From Betaproteobacteria bacterium (lineage in GTDB: Bacteria; Pseudomonadota; Gammaproteobacteria; Burkholderiales; Casimicrobiaceae): DNA of 64,000 bases. Below are positions 20,272 through 28,824 of this stretch, one piece after another. Positions within the stretch are counted from its first letter, which is position 1. Each line of letters opens with the position of its first letter. The position numbers and the translations under genes are program-made. The notes beneath the pieces are model-generated. The model saw only the letters and a program-made list of their open reading frames with translations. It was not told where the DNA came from and ran no database searches. Location of the stretch: contig JACPUX010000034.1 of assembly GCA_016192065.1 (NCBI GenBank), positions 1 through 64,000 on the forward strand, written 5' to 3'.

Positions 20272-20680
20272 AAGATCGGTGCCAGCCAGGCCGTTCTCTT
20301 AACCCTCTAATTTAATGCAAGTGTTTCTCCTCGACCCCGGGTGCGACTGGAAGGTCGGTGAGCGAGTTACTACGAATTGTGAAAACTTCTTACTCACCGT
20401 CGCGAAGCTGAAGGCGCGCATCGCCTTCGGTGTTCCCTGGTCGGGGTTGTTTCATCGGTGCGGACCCGGTTGCCCTGGCCGGACAAACAGTGCATGAGGC
20501 ACGCACCCTTACTGGAGGACCCCGTCAACGGTGTCTGCCAGGCACGCTACCGGGAGGTGGAGACCTCGGGGAAACGCTGGTAGCGTCCGTCGCCCTGGCG
20601 AAAACCGGGGTCCCATACGTTCAACTTCCTGGCTTCAGATTTTCGCCGCGCCGACCAATCCCGCTTTGCTCCGCGTCTCC
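20272..20680. other. Structured intergenic region upstream of the metal-uptake operon
   Basis: About 410 bases without a recognised gene. Visible elements are: CGGTGAG/CTCACCG arms around 20355-20398; a perfect GAAGGCG-CGCAT-CGCCTTC hairpin near 20410-20428; a GTGC/GCAC hairpin near 20490; and a REP-like GTCGCCCTGGCGAAA palindrome near 20589. A plus-strand frame of 29 codons begins at ATG 20493, but nothing supports its translation. Metal operons often have cobalamin riboswitches here; the conserved B12 box was looked for on both strands and not found. Confidence 0.4.
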
Positions 20681-21799
20681 CTAGGGGGGCGAAGCGGGAA
20701 ATGCGCGCGGGCGAATCGGCTCGATGCGCGGGAGCGCTTCCTGAAGCCGCGGTGGAAGGGGGTGGCGGGGATGGGCAGCGCGGAAAGAAGCAAACTCCTT
20801 GAGAAAGAGTGTCTCCGGTCCTTCAGCCTGCAGCCGCAACAGTTCCTGGATCCAAACATTGGCGTCGCGGGTCGCGGGGCTCACCGGAACACGGCTTGCG
20901 ACGCCCGCCTCGTCTGGCGCGGCGACGCCAGGCGCTCGGGGGGCGGCGGCGCGCGGCGCGGTGCCCCCCGTCTGGTCAGCCAAGCGCTGCTCCTGCTTGG
21001 CGGCGCTTCCTTCGGTCGATCGCTCAGGCGCGGGCGGTTCCGCGACACGTTTGGCAAACGCTGGAACAGCGGATTGGCGGGCGCCTTCAAACCGGAGCGC
21101 GGGCGGCTTCGCGCCAGTTTCGTTGACCTGGGTCGCACCACCGGGCGAGGCCGAGGCCGCTCCGGCTGGTTCCGGCGCCACCACCGCACGGGGCGGGGCA
21201 AACACGGCGGGGGCAGGTCCCGCCGAATCAGCGCCGGTCTGGAATTGCTCCCTCCGCGCCCGAAGCCGCTCCTCTTCGCCCGCCGCCAAAGGCCCCTGGG
21301 CCAGCGAACCCTCACCAGATCGAGCTGCGGTTTTCGCGCGCGCGAGCTCGTCATCCCCGGTCAAGCCGCGTTTGGCGAGCGTCGCCGTTGGTGGCTCGGC
21401 GCCGCCGGTTCTTCCGGCGGCGCCCTCGCGCGCTCGGGTCGCCGGCAATACTGGTGCGGGCTGGGCTGGCGCCGCTGGCTCCGCTTTTCGCCCTGACTCG
21501 GTGTCCGCGGGCGCACTCGGCACGGCCTCCCGCGGTCCGGGCGCGGCGCTTTCGGCGGGACGCGGAAGTACCTCCTCGGTGGGGGTCAGACGCAACACCG
21601 TCACACTCAGTACCAGTACCGCGGCGGCCGCCAAGGGCATGAGCCAGGGCGTTCTGGGTGGGCGCGGCACCGCCACCGGGCCAGCCGCCACGGCGCGATG
21701 CGCCGCCGCCAACACCGCAGCATCGAGTGCCGCCGGGGGTTCCTCGGTGGCCGCGTTGCGGTACCAGGCATCGATGTGCGGGTCGCGGGTCGCGTTCAT
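20681..21799 (-). CDS. Predicted membrane-anchored anti-sigma-like protein, Pro/Ala-rich
   Basis: This 372-residue protein follows the ECF sigma gene with a four-base overlap, the usual place for an anti-sigma factor. The short N-terminal cytoplasmic part (about 1-48; DPHIDAWYRNAATEEPPAALD) resembles the start of other short anti-sigma proteins. One membrane helix (about 50-68, MPLAAAAVLVLSVTVL) is followed by a roughly 230-residue periplasmic Pro/Ala/Glu-rich low-complexity stretch and a short C-terminal helical segment (WIQELLRLQAEG). No zinc-binding HxxxCxxC motif is visible. Function is inferred from position and topology. Confidence 0.6.
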   Translation of the reverse strand: MNATRDPHIDAWYRNAATEEPPAALDAAVLAAAHRAVAAGPVAVPRPPRTPWLMPLAAAAVLVLSVTVLRLTPTEEVLPRPAESAAPGPREAVPSAPADTESGRKAEPAAPAQPAPVLPATRAREGAAGRTGGAEPPTATLAKRGLTGDDELARAKTAARSGEGSLAQGPLAAGEEERLRARREQFQTGADSAGPAPAVFAPPRAVVAPEPAGAASASPGGATQVNETGAKPPALRFEGARQSAVPAFAKRVAEPPAPERSTEGSAAKQEQRLADQTGGTAPRAAAPRAPGVAAPDEAGVASRVPVSPATRDANVWIQELLRLQAEGPETLFLKEFASFRAAHPRHPLPPRLQEALPRIEPIRPRAFPASPP

Positions 21800-22377
21800 G
21801 GTGCCAGCTCCGCCAGTTCGCCACGCAGTTTGCTCAACGCATAACGCAGGCGACTCTTGACCGTTTCGGCCGGGACGCCGGTAAGGACCGAAATGTCGGC
21901 CAGGGACAAGCCCCCTTCCTGTTGCAGGAGAAAGGCTTCGCGCTGCGGTGGCGGCAGCCGGCGCAGCGCGGCACGCACTTGCTCCGAGGCTTCGCGGGCG
22001 AGGGCGCGTGCCGCCGGATCTTCGCCCGGATCCGCCGCCAGAGACTCGATCAGTTCGCTCGGTCCGTCTTCGTCATCGATCGACAGCTCAAACACCTTGC
22101 CCTGGCTGCGGTAATAGTCGATCAAGCGATTGTGGGCGCACCGGTAGATAAAGCTCGCGAAGCGCGCGCTGGGCAAATAGCTTGCACGCGTTTTCACCAG
22201 GTTGAGCCAGACCTCCTGGAACAATTCCTCGGCGGCGGCGCGGCGCCCGCAATGGTGCAGCAGGTAGCGAAATACGCCGCCGCGGTGACGGGCGTAAAGA
22301 CGATCGAAGGCTCCAGCCTCACCGGCGGCATACCGAAGCATGAGATCCTCGTCGCTCGCCTCGTCCAGTTGATCCAT
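21796..22377 (-). CDS. ECF-type RNA polymerase sigma factor
   Basis: The 193 residues contain sigma region 2 (about 10-80: AFDRLYARHRGGVFRYLLHH, EELFQEVWLNL, RFASFIYRCAHNRLIDYYR) and region 4 (about 130-185: ALRRLPPPQREAFLLQQEGG and ADISVLTGVPAETVKSRLR). An acidic linker joins them. The ATG at 22377 begins MDQLDEASDEDLM, in register with family N-termini. It should direct transcription of a small envelope regulon under control of the following gene. The neighbouring secreted protein at 22478 is a plausible target, but no shared promoter motif was established. Confidence 0.9.
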   Translation of the reverse strand: MDQLDEASDEDLMLRYAAGEAGAFDRLYARHRGGVFRYLLHHCGRRAAAEELFQEVWLNLVKTRASYLPSARFASFIYRCAHNRLIDYYRSQGKVFELSIDDEDGPSELIESLAADPGEDPAARALAREASEQVRAALRRLPPPQREAFLLQQEGGLSLADISVLTGVPAETVKSRLRYALSKLRGELAELAP

Positions 22378-22477
22378 GCCCGCAGTATGAAAGCTGGCGC
22401 ATCCCGGGGCAAGCATGGCGCGGCTCGGCGTCTGGACGGCAGCGCCCGCCCAGACACGGTGTCGCGCCAATCCGCGT

Positions 22478-23203
22478 TCAGCGCCAGGGGTCGGGCGCAA
22501 ATTGCTGCGGAAAGGGCCGCGGCTCGGGGCGCTCGCCGTAGTGGCGCCGCGGCACGATGCCTCGCGCGGCGAGGTTGGCCCAGGAGTCGTATTCGACCAC
22601 CACGATTTCGTCAGGCGTGGCCGAAGCCCGCTCGAAGCGGGTGTGCTCGGCGTAGGACTCCTCGCGCCGGCCATGGCCGGTGCCGAGTTTCTCCTGTTTC
22701 TCCATGGCCCCGGCCGGGGCGTCCTTGGGCGCCATGCGGTAGGGCGCGTAGGGCACCGGGCGGGCGCGCTCACGGAAGACCGCCACGCCGATCACGCCGA
22801 CATCGAACGGCCGGTCGGTGCGCGCGGCATAGGAGTGTCGCGGCTCGGTGAAATAGAAGGAGGCGGTTTCATGCATGCTCTTGCGCCATCCCTTGACGCT
22901 CATCGACGCATAGGGTTCGAGCACATAACCGGTTTGCGCGGGCGCGGCGGTTTCTCCGGAGATGACATTGACCCCGTCGACGCTGGTCACCGCCAGAATG
23001 CGCTCGGCACTGCGATTGCGCAGCACGATTTCATATTCCGCCCCCGCCCGTCCGGCCAGGTAATACCGCCCCTGATGGGGATAGACCGGCAGATAGCGGC
23101 CCTCGCGTCGATCGTACACCTCGACATCCACCCAGCGGCCCACGGCCCAGGCACTGCTGGAAAGCAGGCTGGCAAGCACGGCTCCAACGAGAAACTTCCA
23201 CAT
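22478..23203 (-). CDS. Uncharacterised secreted protein
   Basis: This 241-residue protein begins with a signal peptide (FLVGAVLASLLSSSAWAVG). The mature part contains VDVEVYDRREGRYLPVYPH, a beta-rich middle (YYLAGRAGAEYEIVLRNRSAERILAVTSVDGVNV) and KSMHETASFYFTEPRHSYAA. The Arg/Pro-rich C-terminus ends ERPEPRPFPQQF. I do not recognise a characterised family. It is transcribed toward and just upstream of the ECF sigma gene, so it may belong to the same regulon. The gap to the sigma gene is about 100 bp. Confidence 0.65.
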   Translation of the reverse strand: MWKFLVGAVLASLLSSSAWAVGRWVDVEVYDRREGRYLPVYPHQGRYYLAGRAGAEYEIVLRNRSAERILAVTSVDGVNVISGETAAPAQTGYVLEPYASMSVKGWRKSMHETASFYFTEPRHSYAARTDRPFDVGVIGVAVFRERARPVPYAPYRMAPKDAPAGAMEKQEKLGTGHGRREESYAEHTRFERASATPDEIVVVEYDSWANLAARGIVPRRHYGERPEPRPFPQQFAPDPWR

Positions 23204-23371
23204 GGTCTTGCTCCTTGGCGATATGACGCCGCAAACGCGGCGGACCTCTCCTATAACGCCGGAATGACCGTTTCGGGGTTACGTCGCCGGAGGTCGCCCT
23301 TGCCACACTCAACTGGATTACCCCAGGGGAGTATTGGCGGCCCCCGCCGGGCTGGGTTAGAGTTTGGCCCC

Positions 23372-24493
23372 ATGTCTTCCGCGATGACCACCGCCACCCT
23401 GGTTCCCCTGCTCACTTTCGGACTGGCCTTCGTCTTTGGCGCCGCCGCGCAACGCACCCACTTCTGCACCCTGGGCGCGGTGGCCGACATCAACGCCTTC
23501 GGCGACTGGCGACGCATGCGCATGTGGGCACTGGCCATCGCCGTGGCCATCGCCGGAGCGCACGCCCTGCAACAGATGGGCCTGTTGAACCTGGGCAAGA
23601 GTTTTTATACCGGCACCGCAGTGCCCTGGGTCTCCCACTTGATCGGCGGCTTTCTCTTCGGCGTAGGCATGGCGCTGGCATCGGGATGCGGGGCCAAGAG
23701 TATCGTTCGCGCCGGCGGCGGCAACATGAAATCGTGGGTGGTGCTGCTGGTTTTCGCGATTTCTGCCTACATGAGCTTGAAGGGGCTGTTCGGGGTGTGG
23801 CGCGTCACCGCGCTTGATCCCTGGCGGTGGCAGACCGGCGGCCTGGGTGCGACGCAATCGGATTTGTCTTCGCTCCTGGCGGCGGTGGGCGGATGGCCGA
23901 AGGCCACGATCTCGGGCTGGCTTCCCTACCTGATCGCCCTGGCGCTGGCGGCCTGGGCTTTCGCCTCGCCGAACTTCCGCGAACAGCGCGACGGTGTGGT
24001 CGGCAGTGTGCTGATCGGCGCGACCGTGGCTGGTACCTGGTATGTCTCCGGCGTGATCGGTTACCTCGCCGAAGATCCCAACACGCTCGAAGAGGCTTTC
24101 GTTGCCACCAATAGCGGCCGTTTGGAAAGCCTGAGTTTTTCCGCGCCCCTGGCTTACACCCTGGAACTCCTGATGCTCTGGAGCGACAAGAGTCGCGTGG
24201 TCACTCTGGGCATCGCCGGGGTCTTGGGCATGCTGGCTGGTGCCACCGTGATGAGCCTGCTCACCCGCGAATTCCGCTGGGAAGGCTTTACCACTCGCGA
24301 GGATCTCGCCCACCACCTGGTCGGCGGCGCGCTCATGGGCTTCGGGGGCGTGACCGCCATGGGCTGCACCATCGGCCAAGGCCTCACCGGCATTTCCACT
24401 CTGGCCATAGGCAGTGTACTGTCCCTCGCCGCGATCATCGGTGGCGCGTTCTGCGCTCTGCGTTACTTGGCCTGGCGCGCCGAATACGCGTGA
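23372..24493 (+). CDS. YeeE/YedE family transporter (TsuA-like)
   Basis: This 373-residue inner-membrane protein has about ten hydrophobic helices. The YeeE/YedE family imports reduced sulfur compounds; TsuA imports thiosulfate through relayed cysteines. The three expected Cys sites are here: Cys32 in QRTHFCTLG, the SGCGAKS motif at about residue 110, and MGCTIGQGLTG near residue 331. The ATG at 23372 is just before the first helix. No sulfurtransferase or TusA partner is adjacent, so the substrate (thiosulfate, selenium or other) is open. The xsc cluster at 51-55 kb is another sulfur-related locus, but no direct connection is visible. Confidence 0.85.
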   Translation: MSSAMTTATLVPLLTFGLAFVFGAAAQRTHFCTLGAVADINAFGDWRRMRMWALAIAVAIAGAHALQQMGLLNLGKSFYTGTAVPWVSHLIGGFLFGVGMALASGCGAKSIVRAGGGNMKSWVVLLVFAISAYMSLKGLFGVWRVTALDPWRWQTGGLGATQSDLSSLLAAVGGWPKATISGWLPYLIALALAAWAFASPNFREQRDGVVGSVLIGATVAGTWYVSGVIGYLAEDPNTLEEAFVATNSGRLESLSFSAPLAYTLELLMLWSDKSRVVTLGIAGVLGMLAGATVMSLLTREFRWEGFTTREDLAHHLVGGALMGFGGVTAMGCTIGQGLTGISTLAIGSVLSLAAIIGGAFCALRYLAWRAEYA

Positions 24494-24587
24494 GCGGGGG
24501 CAGCCCGCAAACCACCCTTGCCCCCTCGGGGAAGGGGCCGGAGGGTACAGCACACCAATTGGCGCTGCGCCCGCCCACCGGCGCGCT

Positions 24588-24617
24588 TTGACGCCCGAAA
24601 GCGCTCTGACGTATAAT
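24588..24617 (+). promoter_or_regulatory. Predicted sigma-70 promoter of the tRNA-Lys pair
   Basis: TTGACG (24588-24593), an 18-bp spacer and a perfect TATAAT (24612-24617) lie about 25 bp before the first tRNA. The GC-rich CGCGC just after the -10 resembles the discriminators of stable-RNA promoters. Confidence 0.75.
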
Positions 24618-24641
24618 CGCGCACTTCGCGTTTTTCGCCGT

Positions 24642-24717
24642 GGGTCGTTAGCTCAGTTGGTAGAGCAGCGGACTTTTAATCCGTTGGTCGCTGGTTCGAA
24701 TCCAGCACGGCCTACCA
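24642..24717 (+). tRNA. tRNA-Lys (anticodon TTT)
   Basis: A 76-nt cloverleaf is visible, with acceptor arms GGGTCGT and ACGGCCT (the latter with G-U wobbles), D-arm AGCTCAGTTGGTAGAGCA, anticodon loop CTTTTAA giving TTT, T-arm CTGG-TTCGAAT-CCAG and encoded CCA. Confidence 0.93.
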
Positions 24718-24752
24718 CCGGTCCCTGAAGGCGCGTTCCTTGTCCGTCCCGT

Positions 24753-24828
24753 GGGTCGTTAGCTCAGTTGGTAGAGCAGCGGACTCTTAATCCGTAGGTC
24801 GAGTGTTCGAGCCACTCACGACCCACCA
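24753..24828 (+). tRNA. tRNA-Lys (anticodon CTT)
   Basis: This 76-nt tRNA is nearly identical to the first over its first 32 bases (GGGTCGTTAGCTCAGTTGG). The anticodon loop is CTCTTAA, giving CTT. The acceptor GGGTCGT/ACGACCC pairs perfectly, the T-loop is TTCGAGC, and CCA is encoded. The two copies lie 35 bp apart and probably form one transcript. Confidence 0.93.
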
Positions 24829-24867
24829 CTCCGTCCGATGAGAATTTGGTTTTCCTTCTCCCGACGA

Positions 24868-24890
24868 CCTCGACGGCCAAACCGTCGAGG
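24868..24890. terminator. Strong hairpin downstream of the tRNA pair
   Basis: The arms CCTCGACGG and CCGTCGAGG are perfect nine-base complements around a CCAAA loop, flanked by TTCTCCC and GGGGAGAA, which extend the pairing. No T-run follows, so intrinsic termination is uncertain. Confidence 0.4.
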
Positions 24891-25064
24891 CAGGGGAGAA
24901 AGCCTTCTTTGGGCTTGGGCGGGTATGGCTCGAGTCTTGGCGCCCGCCATGGGCGCCGCCGCATGGCTACCCGAAGGGTGCGCAAGTCAAACACCAGAGT
25001 GGGCAGAGCCGGCGACCCGCGCCCGCCCGCTGACGCCAGAACGGAGCGGGGGGAAGGCGCACCG

Positions 25065-27704
25065 GTGAGCTTCGCCGTGCAATTGACGCCCAAGGGACAT
25101 CTGCGGTTCGGCGCGCAATCGGATGCGCCCGACCTGTCGGAGCCGCTGGCCGAGCGGCTCTCCGCAAACTTCGCCCAGGGTACGGGACACGCCCTGCTCC
25201 ACCTCGGCGCGGCGGAATTCGCCACCGCGCTGCCGCCACTGTGGGCGTACTGGCGCGACTTCGCGACGCGCTATGTGACCGCGCTGACGGCAACCCCGGA
25301 AGACGGCCCGATTCAAGTCGCCGCCCCCGACGCCTTGACCCTCGAGACCCTGTGCCTGGACGCCCCGCCGATGACCGGCGCCGAGTACCTGAGGCCGGAA
25401 ATCTTGCTCGCACTCTGGTCGGACATCGAAACCGCGGTCCAGAAGCAACTGGCCGCTTCCGGTCAATCGCTGCCGGAGTTCCTCAAGGCGAAACACCCGG
25501 CTTGGAATCTCGTCGGGCGTGTGCACTTCAACCTGGCGGAAAACCGCAAGGACCCGGACTATCCCTTCGCCTTTCTCGCCACCTATACCTCGCACCTGTC
25601 CGCCACCGGCGCAGCGCAGCACCTGCCGCTGGCACGAGCACTCGCGGAGTTTTCCGGCGGTCGAAAGAAGGCGCAACTGCTGTCCCTGCTCCTGCCGGTA
25701 CAAAGAGCGGCGGAATCCTGTGCATGGCTGGCCACCATGCTCGCCGAGGGTGACCTCTACCACCCGCTGGGCTGGCAAGTCCCGGAGGCGGTCCGATTTC
25801 TGCGCGACGTACCAAAGCTGGGGGCGGCGGGAATCATCGTGCGCACGCCCAAGACCTGGGCCACGGATCGACCCGCCCGGCCCAAGGTCACGGCATCCGT
25901 CGGCGCGAAAAGCCCCTCGCTGCTCGGCATGGAGGCCCTGCTCGACTTCCAGATGTCCGTAACGCTGGACGGCCAGCCGCTGAGCGCCGACGAAATCACC
26001 GCGCTGCTGGCCGGCAAGGAGGAGTTGCAATGGATTCGCGGCCAGTGGGTCGAGGTCGATCGCCACCGGCTGGCGAACCTCATTGCCCGCTTTCAGGGCC
26101 TCGAGGACGCGGCAGCGGGCGGTCTGCCCCTTGGCCGGGCGATGCGCCTGCTCGCGGGTGCGGCGATCGAGGACGCGATGCCCGTCGATCGGGACTGGTC
26201 GGAAGTCGTCGCTGGCGCCTGGCTCGCGGACTTGCTCCAAGGCTTGCGCTCCCCGGACGGCCTGGCCGCCGTCAAACCCGGCCCGCAACTGCGCGCCACC
26301 CTGCGCCCCTATCAAGAAGCGGGCGTGCGCTGGCTGCACCTGCTGACCCGCATGGGGCTGGGTGCATGTCTGGCCGACGATATGGGATTGGGCAAGACCA
26401 TCCAGGTGCTGTCCCTCTTGCTCACCCTCGAACGCCCCCGTCCCAGCCTGTTGGTGGCCCCGGCTTCGCTCCTGGCCAACTGGCAGCAGGAGGCCGCGCG
26501 CTTCACCCCCAGCTTGCGCTGTTTCATCGCGCATCCCTCGGCGATGCCCCAAGAGGAATTGCGCGCCCTGGATGCTGGGCGGCTGTCGGGTGCGGATCTG
26601 GTCATCACCAGCTACGGCACGCTGATGAGGCTGCCCCAACTCATGGAAGCGCACTGGCATCTGGTCGTGGCCGATGAAGCCCAGGCGCTCAAGAATCCGT
26701 CTGCCCAGCAAACGAAGGCCGTGAAGAAGCTGCGCGCTGATGCGCGCATCGCACTCACCGGCACACCGGTTGAAAACCGTCTCTCCGATCTTTGGTCCCT
26801 CTTCGATTTCACTCACCCGGGCCTTCTGGGTTCGCACAAGGCCTTTGCTGCGTACACTAGAAACCTGCCTCATTACGGCCCGTTGCGCGCGCTGGTCAAG
26901 CCCTACATCCTGCGTCGTCTGAAGAGCGACAAGGGCGTCATCGCCGATCTGCCCGACAAGACGGAAATGACCGCCTGGTGCACCCTCGCCCCCACCCAAG
27001 CCGCCCTCTACCAGCGCGCGGTCAAGGAGTTGGGTTCCGCTCTGGCGCGCTCGGAGGGCATTGCGCGCAAGGGACTGGTGCTGGCCTTCCTGATGCGCTT
27101 CAAGCAGATTTGCAATCACCCTTCGCAATGGCTCGGCGACGGCGCCTGGAGTCCGCAAGACAGCGGCAAATTCGCGCGGCTGACCGAGCTCGCGGAAACC
27201 ATCGCGGCCAAGCAAGAGAAGCTTCTGGTCTTCACCCAATTTCGGGAAACGACCACGCCTCTGGCGGCCTTTCTCGGGAATGTGTTCGGGCGCGAAGGAC
27301 TCGTGCTGCACGGCGGCACGCCGGTGGGCCGCCGCCGTGAACTCGTCACCCGTTTCCAGGAGGACGAGCGGATTCCGTTCTTCGTGCTTTCGCTCAAGGC
27401 GGGCGGAACGGGGCTGAACCTGACCGCGGCATCCCATGTGATCCACTTCGACCGCTGGTGGAATCCCGCCGTGGAAAACCAGGCGACCGACCGCGCCTGG
27501 CGCATCGGCCAGCACCGCAACGTGCTGGCGCACAAGTTCGTCTGCCGTGGCACCATCGAGGACCGCATCGATCAACTGATCCGATCCAAACAGCAACTGG
27601 TGCAGGACGTGCTCGAAGGCGGCGCGGAGATCAACCTGACTGAGATGAGCGACGCGGAATTGCTCGAACTGGTGAAACTCGACATCCATTCCATCGGAGA
27701 ATGA
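25065..27704 (+). CDS. SNF2-family DEAD/DEAH-box helicase
   Basis: This 879-residue protein is a predicted Swi2/Snf2 DNA translocase. The N-terminal about 415 residues form the accessory region seen in bacterial SNF2-related proteins. The ATPase follows: LRPYQEAGVRWLHLL (Q-like), motif I DDMGLGKTIQ (Lys444), LLVAPASLLANW (Ia), motif II DEAQ at about 537-540, LTGTPVENRLSDLWSL (III), LVFTQFRETTTP (IV), and the C-terminal lobe with SLKAGGTGLNLTAA and ATDRAWRIGQHRN (V-VI). GTG 25065 is chosen because GGGGGAAGG precedes it by about eight bases and upstream codons look non-coding. The SWIM gene follows four bases later. Confidence 0.9.
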   Translation: MSFAVQLTPKGHLRFGAQSDAPDLSEPLAERLSANFAQGTGHALLHLGAAEFATALPPLWAYWRDFATRYVTALTATPEDGPIQVAAPDALTLETLCLDAPPMTGAEYLRPEILLALWSDIETAVQKQLAASGQSLPEFLKAKHPAWNLVGRVHFNLAENRKDPDYPFAFLATYTSHLSATGAAQHLPLARALAEFSGGRKKAQLLSLLLPVQRAAESCAWLATMLAEGDLYHPLGWQVPEAVRFLRDVPKLGAAGIIVRTPKTWATDRPARPKVTASVGAKSPSLLGMEALLDFQMSVTLDGQPLSADEITALLAGKEELQWIRGQWVEVDRHRLANLIARFQGLEDAAAGGLPLGRAMRLLAGAAIEDAMPVDRDWSEVVAGAWLADLLQGLRSPDGLAAVKPGPQLRATLRPYQEAGVRWLHLLTRMGLGACLADDMGLGKTIQVLSLLLTLERPRPSLLVAPASLLANWQQEAARFTPSLRCFIAHPSAMPQEELRALDAGRLSGADLVITSYGTLMRLPQLMEAHWHLVVADEAQALKNPSAQQTKAVKKLRADARIALTGTPVENRLSDLWSLFDFTHPGLLGSHKAFAAYTRNLPHYGPLRALVKPYILRRLKSDKGVIADLPDKTEMTAWCTLAPTQAALYQRAVKELGSALARSEGIARKGLVLAFLMRFKQICNHPSQWLGDGAWSPQDSGKFARLTELAETIAAKQEKLLVFTQFRETTTPLAAFLGNVFGREGLVLHGGTPVGRRRELVTRFQEDERIPFFVLSLKAGGTGLNLTAASHVIHFDRWWNPAVENQATDRAWRIGQHRNVLAHKFVCRGTIEDRIDQLIRSKQQLVQDVLEGGAEINLTEMSDAELLELVKLDIHSIGE

Positions 27705-27708
27705 AGGC

Positions 27709-28710
27709 ATGAGCTGGGGATACTGGAAACCCTATGTGCCAGTCGTCGAACGGCGGGCGAAGGCGGCAAAGGAGGTTGCCAAGGCGAAGAAGTCCGGACA
27801 GAAAATGCGCCCAGTGTTAATTGAGGGCCGGACGATCGCCCGGACGTTCTGGGGCAAGGCCTGGTGCGACAATCTGGAGGCCTACAGCGACTACGAGAAC
27901 CGTCTGCCACGCGGGCGAACCTATGTGCGCAACGGCTCGGTCATCGACCTCGCGATCGAGCCGGGCAAGATCAAGGCGCGGGTGGTGGGGTCGGCGATCT
28001 ACCAGATCGAAATCGGCATCGCCGCGGTGCCGAACGCGCACTGGAAGTCGCTGGCGAAGGAATGCACCGGCTCCATCGCCTCGTTGGTGGAACTGTTGCA
28101 GGGCAAGCTTTCGAAGGCCGTGATGGAGCGCATCTGTCGGCCGAGATCGGGGCTCTTCCCCGCACCGCAGGACATCCGGCTCGACTGCTCCTGTCCGGAC
28201 TGGGCAATCATGTGCAAGCATGTCGCCGCCGTGCTTTATGGCGTGGGCGCGCGCCTGGATCAGCAGCCGGAACTTCTGTTCACGCTCCGTCAGGTGGATG
28301 CCGGCGATCTGGTACCCGAGGCGACGGAACTGCGCGTCACGGCGAAGAAGGCGCCGCCCAAGGGCAAGGTGCTCGACGATGCCCTGCTCGCCGATGTCTT
28401 CGGCATCGATATAGCCGCCGCCGACCCTCTCCCCGCAACCAAGAAGAAGGTCGCGCCGCGGCGGACCAAGCGCGCCGCCGAGGCAGTGATCGAACCGGCA
28501 ATCCTGGCCAAGCCGGTGACCAAGCTAAATACCGTCGGCGCAAAGACGAAGAAGATGGCTCCGCCCCCTCCTGAGAAAGCCCCGCCACCCGGAGTGCCCA
28601 AGCCACCCACCAAGCGCAAGGTGGCCGAACCCGCGATTACCAAGAAGACCGCGCGGCGAGCGCGATCCACCACTCCAGCTTCGCGCAAGCGCAAATTGGA
28701 ACCGGTCTGA
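27709..28710 (+). CDS. SWIM zinc-finger protein
   Basis: This 333-residue protein carries a SWIM zinc finger with ligands Cys160, Cys162, Cys169 and His171 (CSCPDWAIMCKH) inside a conserved about 220-residue core that starts WGYWKPYVPV. The remainder (about 220-333) is a Lys/Arg/Pro/Ala-rich tail (KKKVAPRRTKRAAEA, TKRKVAEP, RKRKL), probably nucleic-acid binding. SWIM proteins commonly partner with SNF2 helicases, and here the gene starts four bases after the helicase stop. The pair probably acts as one DNA-remodelling or repair machine; its biological role is unknown. Confidence 0.85.
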   Translation: MSWGYWKPYVPVVERRAKAAKEVAKAKKSGQKMRPVLIEGRTIARTFWGKAWCDNLEAYSDYENRLPRGRTYVRNGSVIDLAIEPGKIKARVVGSAIYQIEIGIAAVPNAHWKSLAKECTGSIASLVELLQGKLSKAVMERICRPRSGLFPAPQDIRLDCSCPDWAIMCKHVAAVLYGVGARLDQQPELLFTLRQVDAGDLVPEATELRVTAKKAPPKGKVLDDALLADVFGIDIAAADPLPATKKKVAPRRTKRAAEAVIEPAILAKPVTKLNTVGAKTKKMAPPPPEKAPPPGVPKPPTKRKVAEPAITKKTARRARSTTPASRKRKLEPV

Positions 28711-28824
28711 TGTTGAGTCGCACGCCTTCCGGTTCTGCGCCGCGCGCAGCGGCGCGGCGCAGAACCCTCGCGCCCATCCGGCGAAGTTGGCTCGTGGCCT
28801 CCCGCCGGCGCCCCGGCGGCGCCC

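Noticed and set aside
20493-20582. Possible 29-residue peptide gene
   Set aside because: No Shine-Dalgarno or family match, and it overlaps hairpin-rich sequence; kept only as a note in the intergenic entry.
20272-20680. Cobalamin riboswitch before the metal-uptake operon
   Set aside because: Neither the B12 box nor the conserved CCCGC-A-ACTG core could be found on either strand, despite strong hairpins.
24618-24635. CGCG-CACTT-CGCG-TTTTT as an intrinsic terminator
   Set aside because: It lies just after the tRNA -10 box and before the tRNA-Lys genes, so it would stop its own transcript. The stem is only four bases; more likely part of the tRNA leader.
24987-27710. Minus-strand open frame of about 907 codons across the SNF2 helicase
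   Set aside because: It mirrors the helicase with no recognisable motif; a product of high-GC codon usage.
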